Origin: an uncultured Lachnospira sp. | Lineage (GTDB): Bacteria > Bacillota > Clostridia > Lachnospirales > Lachnospiraceae | Assembly (NCBI GenBank): GCA_944381165.1 | Contig: CALWKC010000001.1 | Location: forward strand, 85,803-149,802 | Reading direction: 5' to 3' | DNA length: 64,000 nt | In this document: positions 8,104 to 16,408 of the stretch, piece by piece | How positions within the stretch are numbered: position 1 is the first letter of the stretch | Layout: the number at the start of each line of letters is the position of its first letter | Translations under genes and position numbers: made by a program | The notes under the pieces: generated by a model | The model's input: only the letters and a program-made list of their open reading frames with translations | Database searches by the model: none | What the model was told of the DNA's origin: nothing

Positions 8104-9759
8104 CGCTATCTTTTCCGCAACCTTCATTCCGTCAACAGCAGCAGATGTTATCCCTCCGGCATAACCCGCTCCCTCGCCGCACGGATACAGGCCTTTTATA
8201 TCCGACTCACAGTTTTCGTCCCGCCAAATTCTTACCGGACTTGAAGTTCTGCTCTCCACTCCCGAAAATACCGCGTCTGCCATATCAAAGCCCTTTATAT
8301 AATTTGCAAAGCCTGTTACCCCCTCGCTTATCGCCTCACTCAGGTTATTCCCCAGCACTTCTCTTAAATTTGCAAAGCTGAAGCTGCCCCTGATACACGG
8401 ACTGACTGCCCCAAAGCCCTCAGATACCCTGTTCAGCTTAAAATCCCCGAGAAGCTGAACTGGAATATTTCCGTTTCCGCTCCTGTACGCCATACTCTCA
8501 AGCCTGCGCTGAAATTCCATGCCCGAAAGAGGCGTATCTCCGCCGTAATCTTCAGGCGTTACGGTAACTATGATTGCGCTGTTTGCATTTTTTCCGCTGC
8601 GTCCCGAATAGCTCATGCCGTTTACTGCAATTCTTTCACGCTCCGACGACGCGTTTACGACATAGCCTCCGGGGCACATACAGAACGAATAAACGCCCCT
8701 TCCCCCTGACGTCTGATAAGTCACCTTATAGTCGGCGGCGGGCATTTTGTACATCGTATCCCCGTAAGCGTTATAGTCTATAAATGACTGCGGATGCTCA
8801 AGGCGCAGTCCGACAGCAAATGATTTTGCGCTCATTGAACAGCCGCTCTCCGCAAGCATCTCAAATGTATCTCTCGCGCTGTGTCCAATGGAAAGACACA
8901 GACAGTCACATGAAAGCTCATAGCTTTCTCTGCTTTTAACGTTCTCAATCTTTACTCCCGAAAGTCTTTTCGTTTTGCCTCGGTTTTCAGTTATCAGCTC
9001 TGTAATTCTGCTGTTAAAGCGCACCTCGCCTCCCAGCTCTATAATACGGGAGCGTATCCCCGATACAATTCCCGTCAGCACATCAGTACCTATATGGGGC
9101 TTATTCATATACAGAACTGACGAATCCGCGCCAAACTCGACAAAGATTTTAAGCATCTCTTTTATCCTGCCGCTTGTGTCCTTAATCATGGTGTTTAGTT
9201 TTCCGTCCGAAAATGTTCCGGCTCCGCCCTCACCGAACTGCACGTTGGATTCTGTATTCAGCTCTCCCGTGCTCCAGAATTTTTCCACCGTTTTTTTTCG
9301 CTCTTCCACAGACTCCCCGCGCTCAATAACTATAGGACACAGTCCAGCCTGTGCCAGCATGAGCGCCGCAAACATGCCTGATGGACCAAAGCCTGCAATT
9401 ACCGGACGTTTAAACTTTCCTGCATTCACCGCTATCTCCGCTCTTGGAAAACAGTATTCATGTATCTGTGTAATTGCAGCGTTTTTAATCGTCTTTTTAT
9501 GCTTTCCCGCCATGAATTTACCTTTAAGCACATCATTTAAGCTGACGCTTTTCCCGCCTATTATGACCTCAGCGACATCCACGCTGTACACATAAAAAAT
9601 ATCCGGCTTACGTCTTGCATCAAGGGATTTTTTTGATATGCTCCATCTGACATTACAATTCTTCGGAAGCATCAGAAGGTGCCTGACGGCTGCGTCAAGC
9701 ATATCCTCCGGCTGGTCTGGCTTCAATTTTATCTGGCTTATACGCAATACTGTACTCAT
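8083..9759 (-). CDS. FAD-dependent oxidoreductase, uncharacterised dehydrogenase family (COG2509-like)
   Basis: 558 residues. The N-terminal ~90 residues form a small domain preceding the flavin domain, as in the COG2509 family. A Rossmann FAD site follows (VIAGFGPSGMFAALMLAQAG, about residues 107-126) and then EERKKTVEKFW and NVQFGEGGAGTFSDGKL, the latter a strong family signature. A C-terminal FAD motif reads GLYPCGEGAGYAGGI. The substrate of this family is not established. The ATG at 9759 has AAGG upstream. It follows another flavoprotein gene and precedes proB, whose promoter it contains. Confidence 0.88.
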   Translation of the reverse strand: MSTVLRISQIKLKPDQPEDMLDAAVRHLLMLPKNCNVRWSISKKSLDARRKPDIFYVYSVDVAEVIIGGKSVSLNDVLKGKFMAGKHKKTIKNAAITQIHEYCFPRAEIAVNAGKFKRPVIAGFGPSGMFAALMLAQAGLCPIVIERGESVEERKKTVEKFWSTGELNTESNVQFGEGGAGTFSDGKLNTMIKDTSGRIKEMLKIFVEFGADSSVLYMNKPHIGTDVLTGIVSGIRSRIIELGGEVRFNSRITELITENRGKTKRLSGVKIENVKSRESYELSCDCLCLSIGHSARDTFEMLAESGCSMSAKSFAVGLRLEHPQSFIDYNAYGDTMYKMPAADYKVTYQTSGGRGVYSFCMCPGGYVVNASSERERIAVNGMSYSGRSGKNANSAIIVTVTPEDYGGDTPLSGMEFQRRLESMAYRSGNGNIPVQLLGDFKLNRVSEGFGAVSPCIRGSFSFANLREVLGNNLSEAISEGVTGFANYIKGFDMADAVFSGVESRTSSPVRIWRDENCESDIKGLYPCGEGAGYAGGITSAAVDGMKVAEKIALNFYGK

Positions 9760-9797
9760 AAATCAACCTTTTCCCGTTATAGTTTTTTAAAACCGTT

Positions 9798-11111
9798 CTA
9801 CTTCTGCAAATCTTCAACGGCTGACTGAGCAGCCGCTCTTCCTGCCGTAATGCCGCTGCTCCACGCCCACTGAAGATTATAGCCTCCGCATTTCCCGTCA
9901 ACATCCGCTATCTCCCCGGCAAAATATAATCCGCCGCACAGACGCGACTGCATTGTATCCGAATCAAGCTGAGACAGCGCTACGCCGCCCTGACATACCT
10001 GACAATTTTCAAAGCCTTTAAAGCCTGTGATCTCAAATTCAAAATTTTTCAGAAACCTGACAAGTTTTTTTGCCCTTTTGCCTCCGAGCTGACCTATATG
10101 CATGTTTATATCAATTCCCATTGACTTGGCGGCGCCGTATACCAGCTTTTTATTAATTATTCCCGCAAAAAACTGTTCGACGCTCTTTGACGGCTCACGA
10201 AGTATTCTTATGTCAATATCATTTTCCAGCTCCTCCTGCGGTATATCAGGAAGCATATCGATAACCGCCTTAACGCTCTTTCCTGAATCCACGCCGCGAA
10301 CAGCATATCTGCTCACCTGAAATACCGGTATGCCTGAAATTCCGTAATCCGTATACTGTATTTCGCCTGTATCCGAGCAGACCTCTTCACTTTCTATGTA
10401 AAGTTTGATTTTTCCTGTGCTTCTCACGCCTGACATTGCCCGGCAGTAAGCAAAGCTGCTGACAAGCTGAACAAGAGCCGGAAGCGGCTTTATTATCTTA
10501 TGGCCGAAGCTCTCAGCAAGCCTGTAACCGCTGCCGTCAGAGCCTGTCGCCGGAGCCGCGCATGAGCCGGCCGCAATTATAAGCTTACCGCAGCATATCT
10601 GAATTTTGCTCTTAATTAAATCTTTATTTTTATTTCCCGCGTCATCGGACGGCTCCTCGGACATAATCGCGTCGATAATAAATTTTTCATTGTTTGTTTT
10701 TGTAATTCCGATGATTTCACTTCTCAGAAAAACCCGGACGTCAAGTCTGTCAAGCTCCATTCTGAGGGCGTCCTGAAGCGACGCAGCCGTCTCAGAATGA
10801 GGATAAATATATCCGTTTTTGGACTTGGGATAAACCCCGAGTTTTTTAAAAAAATCAATAACTGAATTTTCGTCAAATTTATTAATGACATTCATTACAA
10901 ATTCTGTATCGTCGTTCTGATAACATTTCCCGCTCATCTCAAGATTTGTAAAATTACATTTTCCGTTGCCTGTCTTAAGAAGCTTGCTCCCCAATCTCCT
11001 TGTATGTTCAATAACCGCTGTATTTGCGCCTCTCTCGGCTGCGGCAGCCGCAGCCGTCATTCCCGCGGCTCCTCCGCCAACAATAACGCAGTCGTATTCG
11101 TAGCGTTTCAT
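9798..11111 (-). CDS. BaiN/HI0933-family flavoprotein (NAD(P)/FAD-dependent oxidoreductase)
   Basis: 437 residues from the ATG at 11111 (MKRYEYDCVIVGGG), which has GAGGA at good spacing; the 17 additional open residues have no ribosome site. Dinucleotide-binding motif CVIVGGGAAGMTAAAAAAE at the N-terminus, then the family signature RRLGSKLLKTGNGKCNFTN, and the C-terminal FAD motif GLYFAGEIADVDGKCGGYNLQWAWSSG. Members have been called HI0933-like, YhiN, or BaiN after a bile acid dehydroxylation enzyme, but that activity cannot be inferred here because no bai genes are nearby. Confidence 0.88.
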   Translation of the reverse strand: MKRYEYDCVIVGGGAAGMTAAAAAAERGANTAVIEHTRRLGSKLLKTGNGKCNFTNLEMSGKCYQNDDTEFVMNVINKFDENSVIDFFKKLGVYPKSKNGYIYPHSETAASLQDALRMELDRLDVRVFLRSEIIGITKTNNEKFIIDAIMSEEPSDDAGNKNKDLIKSKIQICCGKLIIAAGSCAAPATGSDGSGYRLAESFGHKIIKPLPALVQLVSSFAYCRAMSGVRSTGKIKLYIESEEVCSDTGEIQYTDYGISGIPVFQVSRYAVRGVDSGKSVKAVIDMLPDIPQEELENDIDIRILREPSKSVEQFFAGIINKKLVYGAAKSMGIDINMHIGQLGGKRAKKLVRFLKNFEFEITGFKGFENCQVCQGGVALSQLDSDTMQSRLCGGLYFAGEIADVDGKCGGYNLQWAWSSGITAGRAAAQSAVEDLQK

Positions 11112-11158
11112 AAAAATCCTCATTTCCAAGCGACCTGTCGCATAATCCGACGGCGGCT

Positions 11159-11545
11159 TCATGAACTGTAAGCCTGCAGAAAATCATACAGGTTGTCCAG
11201 ACCGTCAATATAAAGTCCGAGCTTTAACTGTTCCTTTATCTCGACAGGAAGTCCGTCCATATTTATATCAGCATAGTCGTAAAATTCTCTTTCCGGCTCC
11301 CTGTATATAACAACCCTGTCTTCCTCGTATATCAGATAAAAGCTGGAATCAATGTCTGTCTGCGCGGCAGTCGTCTCCTGCATATTTTTTATATTATCGC
11401 TGTTGTCAACAAACTGTTCCATTGACACATTTTCCTGATTTTTATTGTTCTTTTGCTTTCCGAAACTAAACAGGAAAGTGCCGAACCATATGATAAAAAT
11501 TACACCGACAATAATTCCGACAATATAACCCCATGTTTTTTTCAT
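11159..11545 (-). CDS. Small membrane-anchored protein, possible BofC-like C-terminal domain
   Basis: 128 residues. Residues ~5-28 form a single membrane anchor (YIVGIIVGVIFIIWFGTFLF). A polar linker follows, then a ~55-residue domain: YLIYEEDRVVIYREPEREFYDYADI, then LPVEIKEQLKLGL and LYDFLQAYSS. The pattern short beta strand - LPxxxxxxLxxG - LxxFLxxYSS resembles the C-terminal domain of BofC-type sporulation proteins, but I make this link from memory of the pattern and it is tentative. It lies between cdd and the BaiN-like gene. Confidence 0.7.
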   Translation of the reverse strand: MKKTWGYIVGIIVGVIFIIWFGTFLFSFGKQKNNKNQENVSMEQFVDNSDNIKNMQETTAAQTDIDSSFYLIYEEDRVVIYREPEREFYDYADINMDGLPVEIKEQLKLGLYIDGLDNLYDFLQAYSS

Positions 11546-11630
11546 ATCTGTTTTTCAGCCGTAAATATATTTGTCCGGCTGCCTCCATGCGGTTATTATT
11601 GCCAAAAAATTAGTATTCTATTCCTTTTAA

Positions 11631-12044
11631 TTATTTCATATCTTTTGCCCCGAAGCTGTTTGGAAGCAGCTCAGATAATTTATAAACAACCGGACCGTTT
11701 TCATTTTCAAGAATAATCTCAGCGTCGGGCGCCATGAACTCTGACATAACCTGCCTGCATATTCCGCACGGAGGCGTTTCCCTTTTGCTGTCTGATACGA
11801 CCGCAATTTTTCTTATATGTCTTTCGCCGCGTGCGACAGCCGCAAAAACAGCAGCCCTCTCGGCGCATACAGTGGCTCCGTACGATGAGTTTTCAATATT
11901 GCATCCGTCAAAAAAGCCTCCGTTATCAGTCAGAAGCGCAGCTCCGACATGAAATCCCGAATACGGCACATACGCATTTTCCTTCGCCTCATGGGCTGCC
12001 TCAATAAGTTTTTTATTTTCGATATTTTCATATGATATATCCAT
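11631..12044 (-). CDS. cdd: Cytidine deaminase
   Basis: Deaminates cytidine and deoxycytidine to uridine/deoxyuridine in pyrimidine salvage. 137 residues from the ATG at 12044, which has GGAGG 6 nt upstream; an ATG four codons earlier overlaps that ribosome site. The zinc site is complete: catalytic CAE in GATVCAERAAVFAAVARGE and PCGICRQ with the two other cysteines. FHVGAALLTDNG and GCNIENSSYG form the substrate pocket. This is the short homotetrameric type. The leader carries CGCTCCGGAATGGAGG, shared in part with several other genes in the window. Confidence 0.96.
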   Translation of the reverse strand: MDISYENIENKKLIEAAHEAKENAYVPYSGFHVGAALLTDNGGFFDGCNIENSSYGATVCAERAAVFAAVARGERHIRKIAVVSDSKRETPPCGICRQVMSEFMAPDAEIILENENGPVVYKLSELLPNSFGAKDMK

Positions 12045-12086
12045 TATAACCTCCATTCCGGAGCGATTAGCCGCAAAATAACGCCT

Positions 12087-13196
12087 TTATTCAGTTTCCT
12101 GTATAGTCACCGGCTGTGTGTTCTCAACCAGACCGACATATGTCTTTCCCGGATTCATAATAACCTCAGAGCCGTCCGAATAATAATATCTTGTCGCTCC
12201 TTCGCTTTCGCTTTCCTTAACCCATGTAACCTCCGATACCTGACCGTTAGTAATATACAGCCCCTTACCGCTGCCGTATATTTTATAATCAGGAGTTCCG
12301 TTATCATAATAAGCCGGAGTTACATATTTGATAAGGATATTCTTAAACTCAAGCTGCTGACCGCTCTCCCTGTCAATCTGCGCCTCACCGAACTGGTATC
12401 TGAGATAATTCCCGGTATTTTCGTCATACTCAAACCACGGCTTATTATACACGTAATTCATATCAAGACGAACGCACGGTGTGCCGTTTTGCGGAGTAAT
12501 CTGTTTCGTGTCGTCAGTGTTAAACACAAACGGCGGGCTGTAATCCTCAGGATATGTCGTGCCATACCCCCTGCTTATTGCGCTGTCAGTGATGCCGGTC
12601 CAGCTTGTATAGGCATTGTGAGGGGCAATTCTGTCAGTGCTCCTGTAAAAATCACAGTAAACCATTCCGTCAAGCGAGTGAAATGACGGATTCTGAAGAT
12701 ATTTTTCAGCGTATTCGGAATATCCGAAATGAACGTAAACAGCCTCAAACTCCTTTGCAAAAAGCAGAAAATAAGTCCTGCAGCTTCTCACCGGTCCAAT
12801 CTTTTCAAGGGAATCTTTATTTTCAAAAAGGCAGCACAATCGTGTTATCCCGCCCTCTACCAAAGACTCAAACACAACATCCGCCTGCCCTATATTTGAC
12901 TGTGGCATTGCGTCGTATATATTGCTGTACATTACAGCATAAGGGACATTGTTGACACCATTTGCCAAAACCCACTCTCCTGTCAGCCTGCTTCTTGCCA
13001 TTCCCTCATGAGGGTCCTTTGTCTGCTCCGTTACGGAAGGCTTCTCCGATATGACAATACTCTCTGTTACATTTCCGTTTTTATCTGACAGTTTCTCAAG
13101 AATTATTACAATACCAAGTACGGCGCATACAGCCAGAGAAAAAAATAAAACCCAGCCCAAAGCTCCTCTTTTTTTTGCGTTTTGGCTTCTTTTCAA
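12087..13196 (-). CDS. DUF3048 (YerB-family) extracytoplasmic protein
   Basis: 369 residues, start TTG at 13196 because GGAGG lies 7 nt upstream and no ATG fits. An N-terminal membrane anchor (ALGWVLFFSLAVCAVLGIVIILEKL) is followed by a ~30-residue linker and the DUF3048 domain. Diagnostic stretches are LTGEWV, NNVPYAVMYSNIYDAMPQSN, EGGITRLCCLFE, IGPVRSCRTYFLLFAKEF and the C-terminal half with YYSDGSEVIMNPGKTYV. No lipobox cysteine is seen, so it is anchored by the transmembrane helix rather than lipid. The function of the family is unknown. It precedes cdd by ~40 bp. Confidence 0.88.
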   Translation of the reverse strand: MKRSQNAKKRGALGWVLFFSLAVCAVLGIVIILEKLSDKNGNVTESIVISEKPSVTEQTKDPHEGMARSRLTGEWVLANGVNNVPYAVMYSNIYDAMPQSNIGQADVVFESLVEGGITRLCCLFENKDSLEKIGPVRSCRTYFLLFAKEFEAVYVHFGYSEYAEKYLQNPSFHSLDGMVYCDFYRSTDRIAPHNAYTSWTGITDSAISRGYGTTYPEDYSPPFVFNTDDTKQITPQNGTPCVRLDMNYVYNKPWFEYDENTGNYLRYQFGEAQIDRESGQQLEFKNILIKYVTPAYYDNGTPDYKIYGSGKGLYITNGQVSEVTWVKESESEGATRYYYSDGSEVIMNPGKTYVGLVENTQPVTIQETE

Positions 13197-13213
13197 CCTT
13201 ATTCCTCCAATCC

Positions 13214-13723
13214 CTATCTTGTAATTCCAAGCTGGTCAAGAATTTCACGCTGTTTTGCTTCCATTAAAGCCGTCTCTTCTGCCTCCATGTGATCATATCC
13301 GAACAGGTGAAGCATACTGTGAGCCACGAGAAAAGCAAGCTCTCTCTCCTGAGAATGTCCATACTTTTCCGCCTGTTCAACAACCTTTTCAACCGATACC
13401 ACAATATCGCCCAGCATAAGCTCTCCCGAATCGGGATTAAAGTAGTCCTGCGGCGACTGCTCAATCTCTTCACTAACGCCGCCAAAATCTCCCGGCGTGT
13501 AAAAATTAATCATCGGAAAAGAGAGAACATCAGTCGGATTATCAATGTCACGGTATTCGCTGTTTATTTTTTTTATCTCGTCATTGTCCGTAAGAGTCAC
13601 ATTGACCTCCGTTTCATACGGACAACCGGAATCTTCCACAGCTTTGTCTATTACACTTTCAATTATTTTTTTATAATCCAGATCAAGCGCTTTTTCGGTA
13701 TCATATTCAATATTTACAGTCAT
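13214..13723 (-). CDS. ybeY: Endoribonuclease YbeY (rRNA maturation)
   Basis: Metal-dependent single-strand endoribonuclease involved in 16S rRNA 3'-end processing and ribosome quality control. The zinc signature HxxxHxxxxxH is present as HSMLHLFGYDH in the C-terminal part. 169 residues, typical. The start has GGGAG nearby and overlaps the stop of phoH by 4 bp (ATGA, 13720-13723), so the two genes are translationally coupled. The order yqfC-yqfD-phoH-ybeY is conserved in Firmicutes. Confidence 0.96.
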   Translation of the reverse strand: MTVNIEYDTEKALDLDYKKIIESVIDKAVEDSGCPYETEVNVTLTDNDEIKKINSEYRDIDNPTDVLSFPMINFYTPGDFGGVSEEIEQSPQDYFNPDSGELMLGDIVVSVEKVVEQAEKYGHSQERELAFLVAHSMLHLFGYDHMEAEETALMEAKQREILDQLGITR

Positions 13724-14721
13724 TTTCTCTCCCTTTCTCTTCTGCCGTTTTTATCCTTCCTGCTCTGCCTTGCCTCATAGTCCTCATAAGCCTTTACTAT
13801 TTTCTGCACAAGAGGATGTCTGACAACATCCCTGTTTGTAAGCTTTACAAACCCGATCTCGTCCACCTTGGAGAGCACGCGCATCGCAACGTCAAGCCCC
13901 GAAACGGCGCCTGCCGGCAAATCCTTCTGCGTCGCGTCTCCTGTCACTACCACTTTAGAGCCAAAGCCTATTCTTGTGAGAAACATTTTCATCTGCGCCG
14001 GCGTTGTGTTCTGCGCCTCGTCAAGTATAATAAACGCGTTGTCAAGCGTCCTTCCCCTCATATAGGCAAGCGGAGCAACCTCTATAAGTCCCTTTTCCAT
14101 ATTAGCCGAAAAGCTCTCCGCTCCCATAATCTGGTAGAGCGCGTCATAGAGCGGTCTGAGATACGGGTCAACCTTACTCTGCAAGTCTCCCGGGAGAAAT
14201 CCCAGCTTTTCTCCCGCTTCTATTGCCGGTCTTGTTAGAATGATTCTCCCGACCTCGTCGCTCTTAAATGCCTGAATTGCCATAGCCATGGCAAGATATG
14301 TCTTTCCTGTTCCCGCAGGACCAAGTCCGAACACTATCATTTTATTCCTTATCTGCTCCACATAATTTTTCTGTCCCAGAGTCTTTGGCTTTATCGGCTT
14401 TCCGGTAATTGTTCTGCAAACAATCTCATCATCTATCTCAAGGAGCGCATCCTCCTTTTCCTCAAGACACAGCGACAGCGCATAATCTACATTCTGCTCT
14501 GTAATTGTATTTCCACGCTTAGCAAGCTCCAAAAGATTTGACAAGACCTTTGAGGCATGCTTTACTCCTGTCTCGCTTCCAAGTATCTTAACCTCTGAAT
14601 CCCTTGCAATAATAGTCACCTTCAGAACTTTTTCAATCTTTTTTACATACTCGTCAAAATGTCCGAATACCGATACACTGTATTCTGCCGGTATATCCAT
14701 TCTAGTCTCTACTACACTCAT
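13720..14721 (-). CDS. phoH: PhoH-family ATPase
   Basis: Cytoplasmic P-loop protein, often linked to RNA metabolism and phosphate starvation; the biochemical role is not settled. 333 residues. An N-terminal KH-like segment (~20-75) is followed by the PhoH domain with Walker A GPAGTGKT (134-141) and Walker B FIILDEAQN (~235). The GDATQKDLP motif typical of the family follows. The start ATG overlaps the yqfD stop (TAATG), and the stop overlaps the ybeY start, so yqfD-phoH-ybeY form one coupled unit. Confidence 0.95.
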   Translation of the reverse strand: MSVVETRMDIPAEYSVSVFGHFDEYVKKIEKVLKVTIIARDSEVKILGSETGVKHASKVLSNLLELAKRGNTITEQNVDYALSLCLEEKEDALLEIDDEIVCRTITGKPIKPKTLGQKNYVEQIRNKMIVFGLGPAGTGKTYLAMAMAIQAFKSDEVGRIILTRPAIEAGEKLGFLPGDLQSKVDPYLRPLYDALYQIMGAESFSANMEKGLIEVAPLAYMRGRTLDNAFIILDEAQNTTPAQMKMFLTRIGFGSKVVVTGDATQKDLPAGAVSGLDVAMRVLSKVDEIGFVKLTNRDVVRHPLVQKIVKAYEDYEARQSRKDKNGRRERERK

Positions 14722-16031
14722 TAACTGCTCTCTTTCTCTTCTTCGCCCTCCGCATCATCCTGCGGCATCTGTAACTGTTCCTGCGTCAAAGGACTCTTTT
14801 CTGACTGCGGTGTAAGCATCACAAGAGTTCCCTCACAGACATAGGCGTCATTATTTTTTAATATTCTAACACGATTATCCAGTATTTGCACGTTATTTTC
14901 AAGGTATTCGGAAAGCGCCGTATTAAGATTTTTATTTAAAATACCTGCCGCCTCCTCATCCGTATACTCACTTTGAACAAGCTCATACTCATAATATGTC
15001 CTGCTGCCGAACGCTACCGGAAGATAAAAATTCTCCTCAAGCGCTACGTTCTTATAATTATACACAGTATCATACATTTTAAATCCCGGCTTTTCAAAAC
15101 CTATATTTAAAATATAATCGCCAAACGCCAGAGTTTTAACTGTCTTTTTCCTGCCCGTAAAAACCTTCTGTTCATACGCAGCCTCAAGCGTATCAGAATA
15201 CTCTGTCTCATTTCTGACTAATATATCAGCATCGGCGTTCACAGCTCTTTTTGTCATAAGCTCACCGGCATCGTCATAAATTTCCACAATTCCTGATACA
15301 AGAATCTGCCCGGCAGTCACCTCATCTCCTTTCTTAACCATAGGAGTACCGCTTCTTGTAATTATAGATTCAACAATTCCGTTTTGTGTGGCAACTATAT
15401 TGCTGCCGGAGATTTCGCTGACTGCAGAGCCTCCGTTTTCATCTGCTCCGCTCTGCATGCTGCTGTTCTGGGACTGAAGGTTTTCGGCTGCATTCAGATA
15501 ACCGTCGTTCTCTTTTATGTAAACATAGAGATGATTTCCTTTGACTGTCGCCGAAACCCATGTTATCTCATCAAAATCCTGGCGCATTTTTGTTTCAATC
15601 ATATCACAGTCTATAGTGCTTATGCGCATTCCGTTTTTTACTCCGATGCTGTCCAGATACCTGAGCAGTACCGGCTGTGTCAAGCTTATATTTCCGGAAA
15701 ACGTTATGTTAAACAAAAAAAGACTGCAAATGTAGAGAAATGAAACACATAAAAATATCCCCGCAACAAAAGAATAATGCTTTCTGTATCTGAAAGCCAT
15801 AAATGCAAGACCGCTTTTTTTTATAATTCTGACGCGGCTTTTGGTTTTTCTTACTACCTCCCTCAGTCTCCTGAAATCCTTTGCAGCCATCTGAGCCTCA
15901 ATATAATCGTCCCCGGGTGTTATGCTGTAAAGCCTTATATCTTTAAAACGGCACATATTTATAAAGCGTTCCTTGTTATCACTTGTAACACGTATAACAA
16001 TAAATCCTAAAATGCGGTCTTTTTTTTCCAT
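14721..16031 (-). CDS. yqfD: Sporulation protein YqfD
   Basis: 436 residues. YqfD is required for normal sporulation in Bacillus and is expressed in the mother cell. A cytoplasmic N-terminal region with a small ligand-binding-like fold (ERFINMCRFKDIRLYSITP) is followed by one membrane helix (about 88-110, HYSFVAGIFLCVSFLYICSLFLF) and a long extracytoplasmic domain starting ITFSGNISLTQPVLLRYLDSIGV. The C-terminus is acidic and low complexity. The start has GAGG 5 nt upstream. It lies directly after yqfC, as in other spore formers. Confidence 0.92.
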   Translation of the reverse strand: MEKKDRILGFIVIRVTSDNKERFINMCRFKDIRLYSITPGDDYIEAQMAAKDFRRLREVVRKTKSRVRIIKKSGLAFMAFRYRKHYSFVAGIFLCVSFLYICSLFLFNITFSGNISLTQPVLLRYLDSIGVKNGMRISTIDCDMIETKMRQDFDEITWVSATVKGNHLYVYIKENDGYLNAAENLQSQNSSMQSGADENGGSAVSEISGSNIVATQNGIVESIITRSGTPMVKKGDEVTAGQILVSGIVEIYDDAGELMTKRAVNADADILVRNETEYSDTLEAAYEQKVFTGRKKTVKTLAFGDYILNIGFEKPGFKMYDTVYNYKNVALEENFYLPVAFGSRTYYEYELVQSEYTDEEAAGILNKNLNTALSEYLENNVQILDNRVRILKNNDAYVCEGTLVMLTPQSEKSPLTQEQLQMPQDDAEGEEEKESS

Positions 16032-16038
16032 ACATGCC

Positions 16039-16299
16039 TCAATTTATATATTCAATACTGCAAATAATTCCTCTGACCTGAATCTGCTCCTCATCATAGT
16101 ACTCTATCTCAAGGTTACGCCCTCTTATTTCCATACAGCCTTTTTTTGTCAACAGCCTGACAGATTGACACTCATAGCTCACAATAGATTTAAAATTTTC
16201 GACATTGACACGCATATTGCCTGTCATTGTGATTAAAGGCATTCCAAGCACTACGTCCTTCGGCATGCCAAGCGCTTCTGCTATCTCTTTTTTGCCCAA
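16039..16299 (-). CDS. yqfC: Sporulation protein YqfC (YabP/YqfC family)
   Basis: About 86 residues from a TTG at 16299. That start is chosen because GAGGTGA, a close match to the Shine-Dalgarno sequence, sits 6 nt upstream and the length then fits the family (~90 residues). A longer open frame begins at another TTG at 16395 but runs through the terminator of the upstream operon, so it is rejected. The family core is evident: GMPKDVVLGMPLITMTGN, then VNVENFKSIVSYE and GRNLEIEYYDEEQIQVRGII. YqfC works in sporulation together with YqfD, encoded 8 bp downstream. Confidence 0.9.
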   Translation of the reverse strand: MGKKEIAEALGMPKDVVLGMPLITMTGNMRVNVENFKSIVSYECQSVRLLTKKGCMEIRGRNLEIEYYDEEQIQVRGIICSIEYIN

Positions 16300-16377
16300 A
16301 TGCTTCACCTCAGGCGGTATTATTACAATATATATGTATTCATCCCGAAATGTAGAACAATGTCCGAAGCGTACACA

Positions 16378-16408
16378 AAAACGGACATTATTCAATGAAT
16401 AATGTCCG
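16378..16408 (-). terminator. Terminator of the O-acetyltransferase / ECF sigma operon
   Basis: A perfect 12-bp stem, CGGACATTATTC (16408-16397 on the minus strand) and GAATAATGTCCG (16393-16382), with a 3-nt loop and then TTTTTG. The stop codon of the anti-sigma gene lies inside the hairpin. It separates the sigma operon from yqfC-yqfD. Confidence 0.88.

Noticed and set aside
10102-10320. Possible rRNA or tRNA genes in any gap
   Set aside because: No gap holds a cloverleaf with CCA-compatible acceptor or any rRNA-like segment; intergenic spaces are mostly below 200 bp and are accounted for by promoters, hairpins and small ORFs.
16300-16395. Longer YqfC reading frame starting with TTG at 16395
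   Set aside because: It would begin inside the terminator hairpin of the upstream operon and has no ribosome site; the TTG at 16299 has GAGGTGA and gives the family's length.
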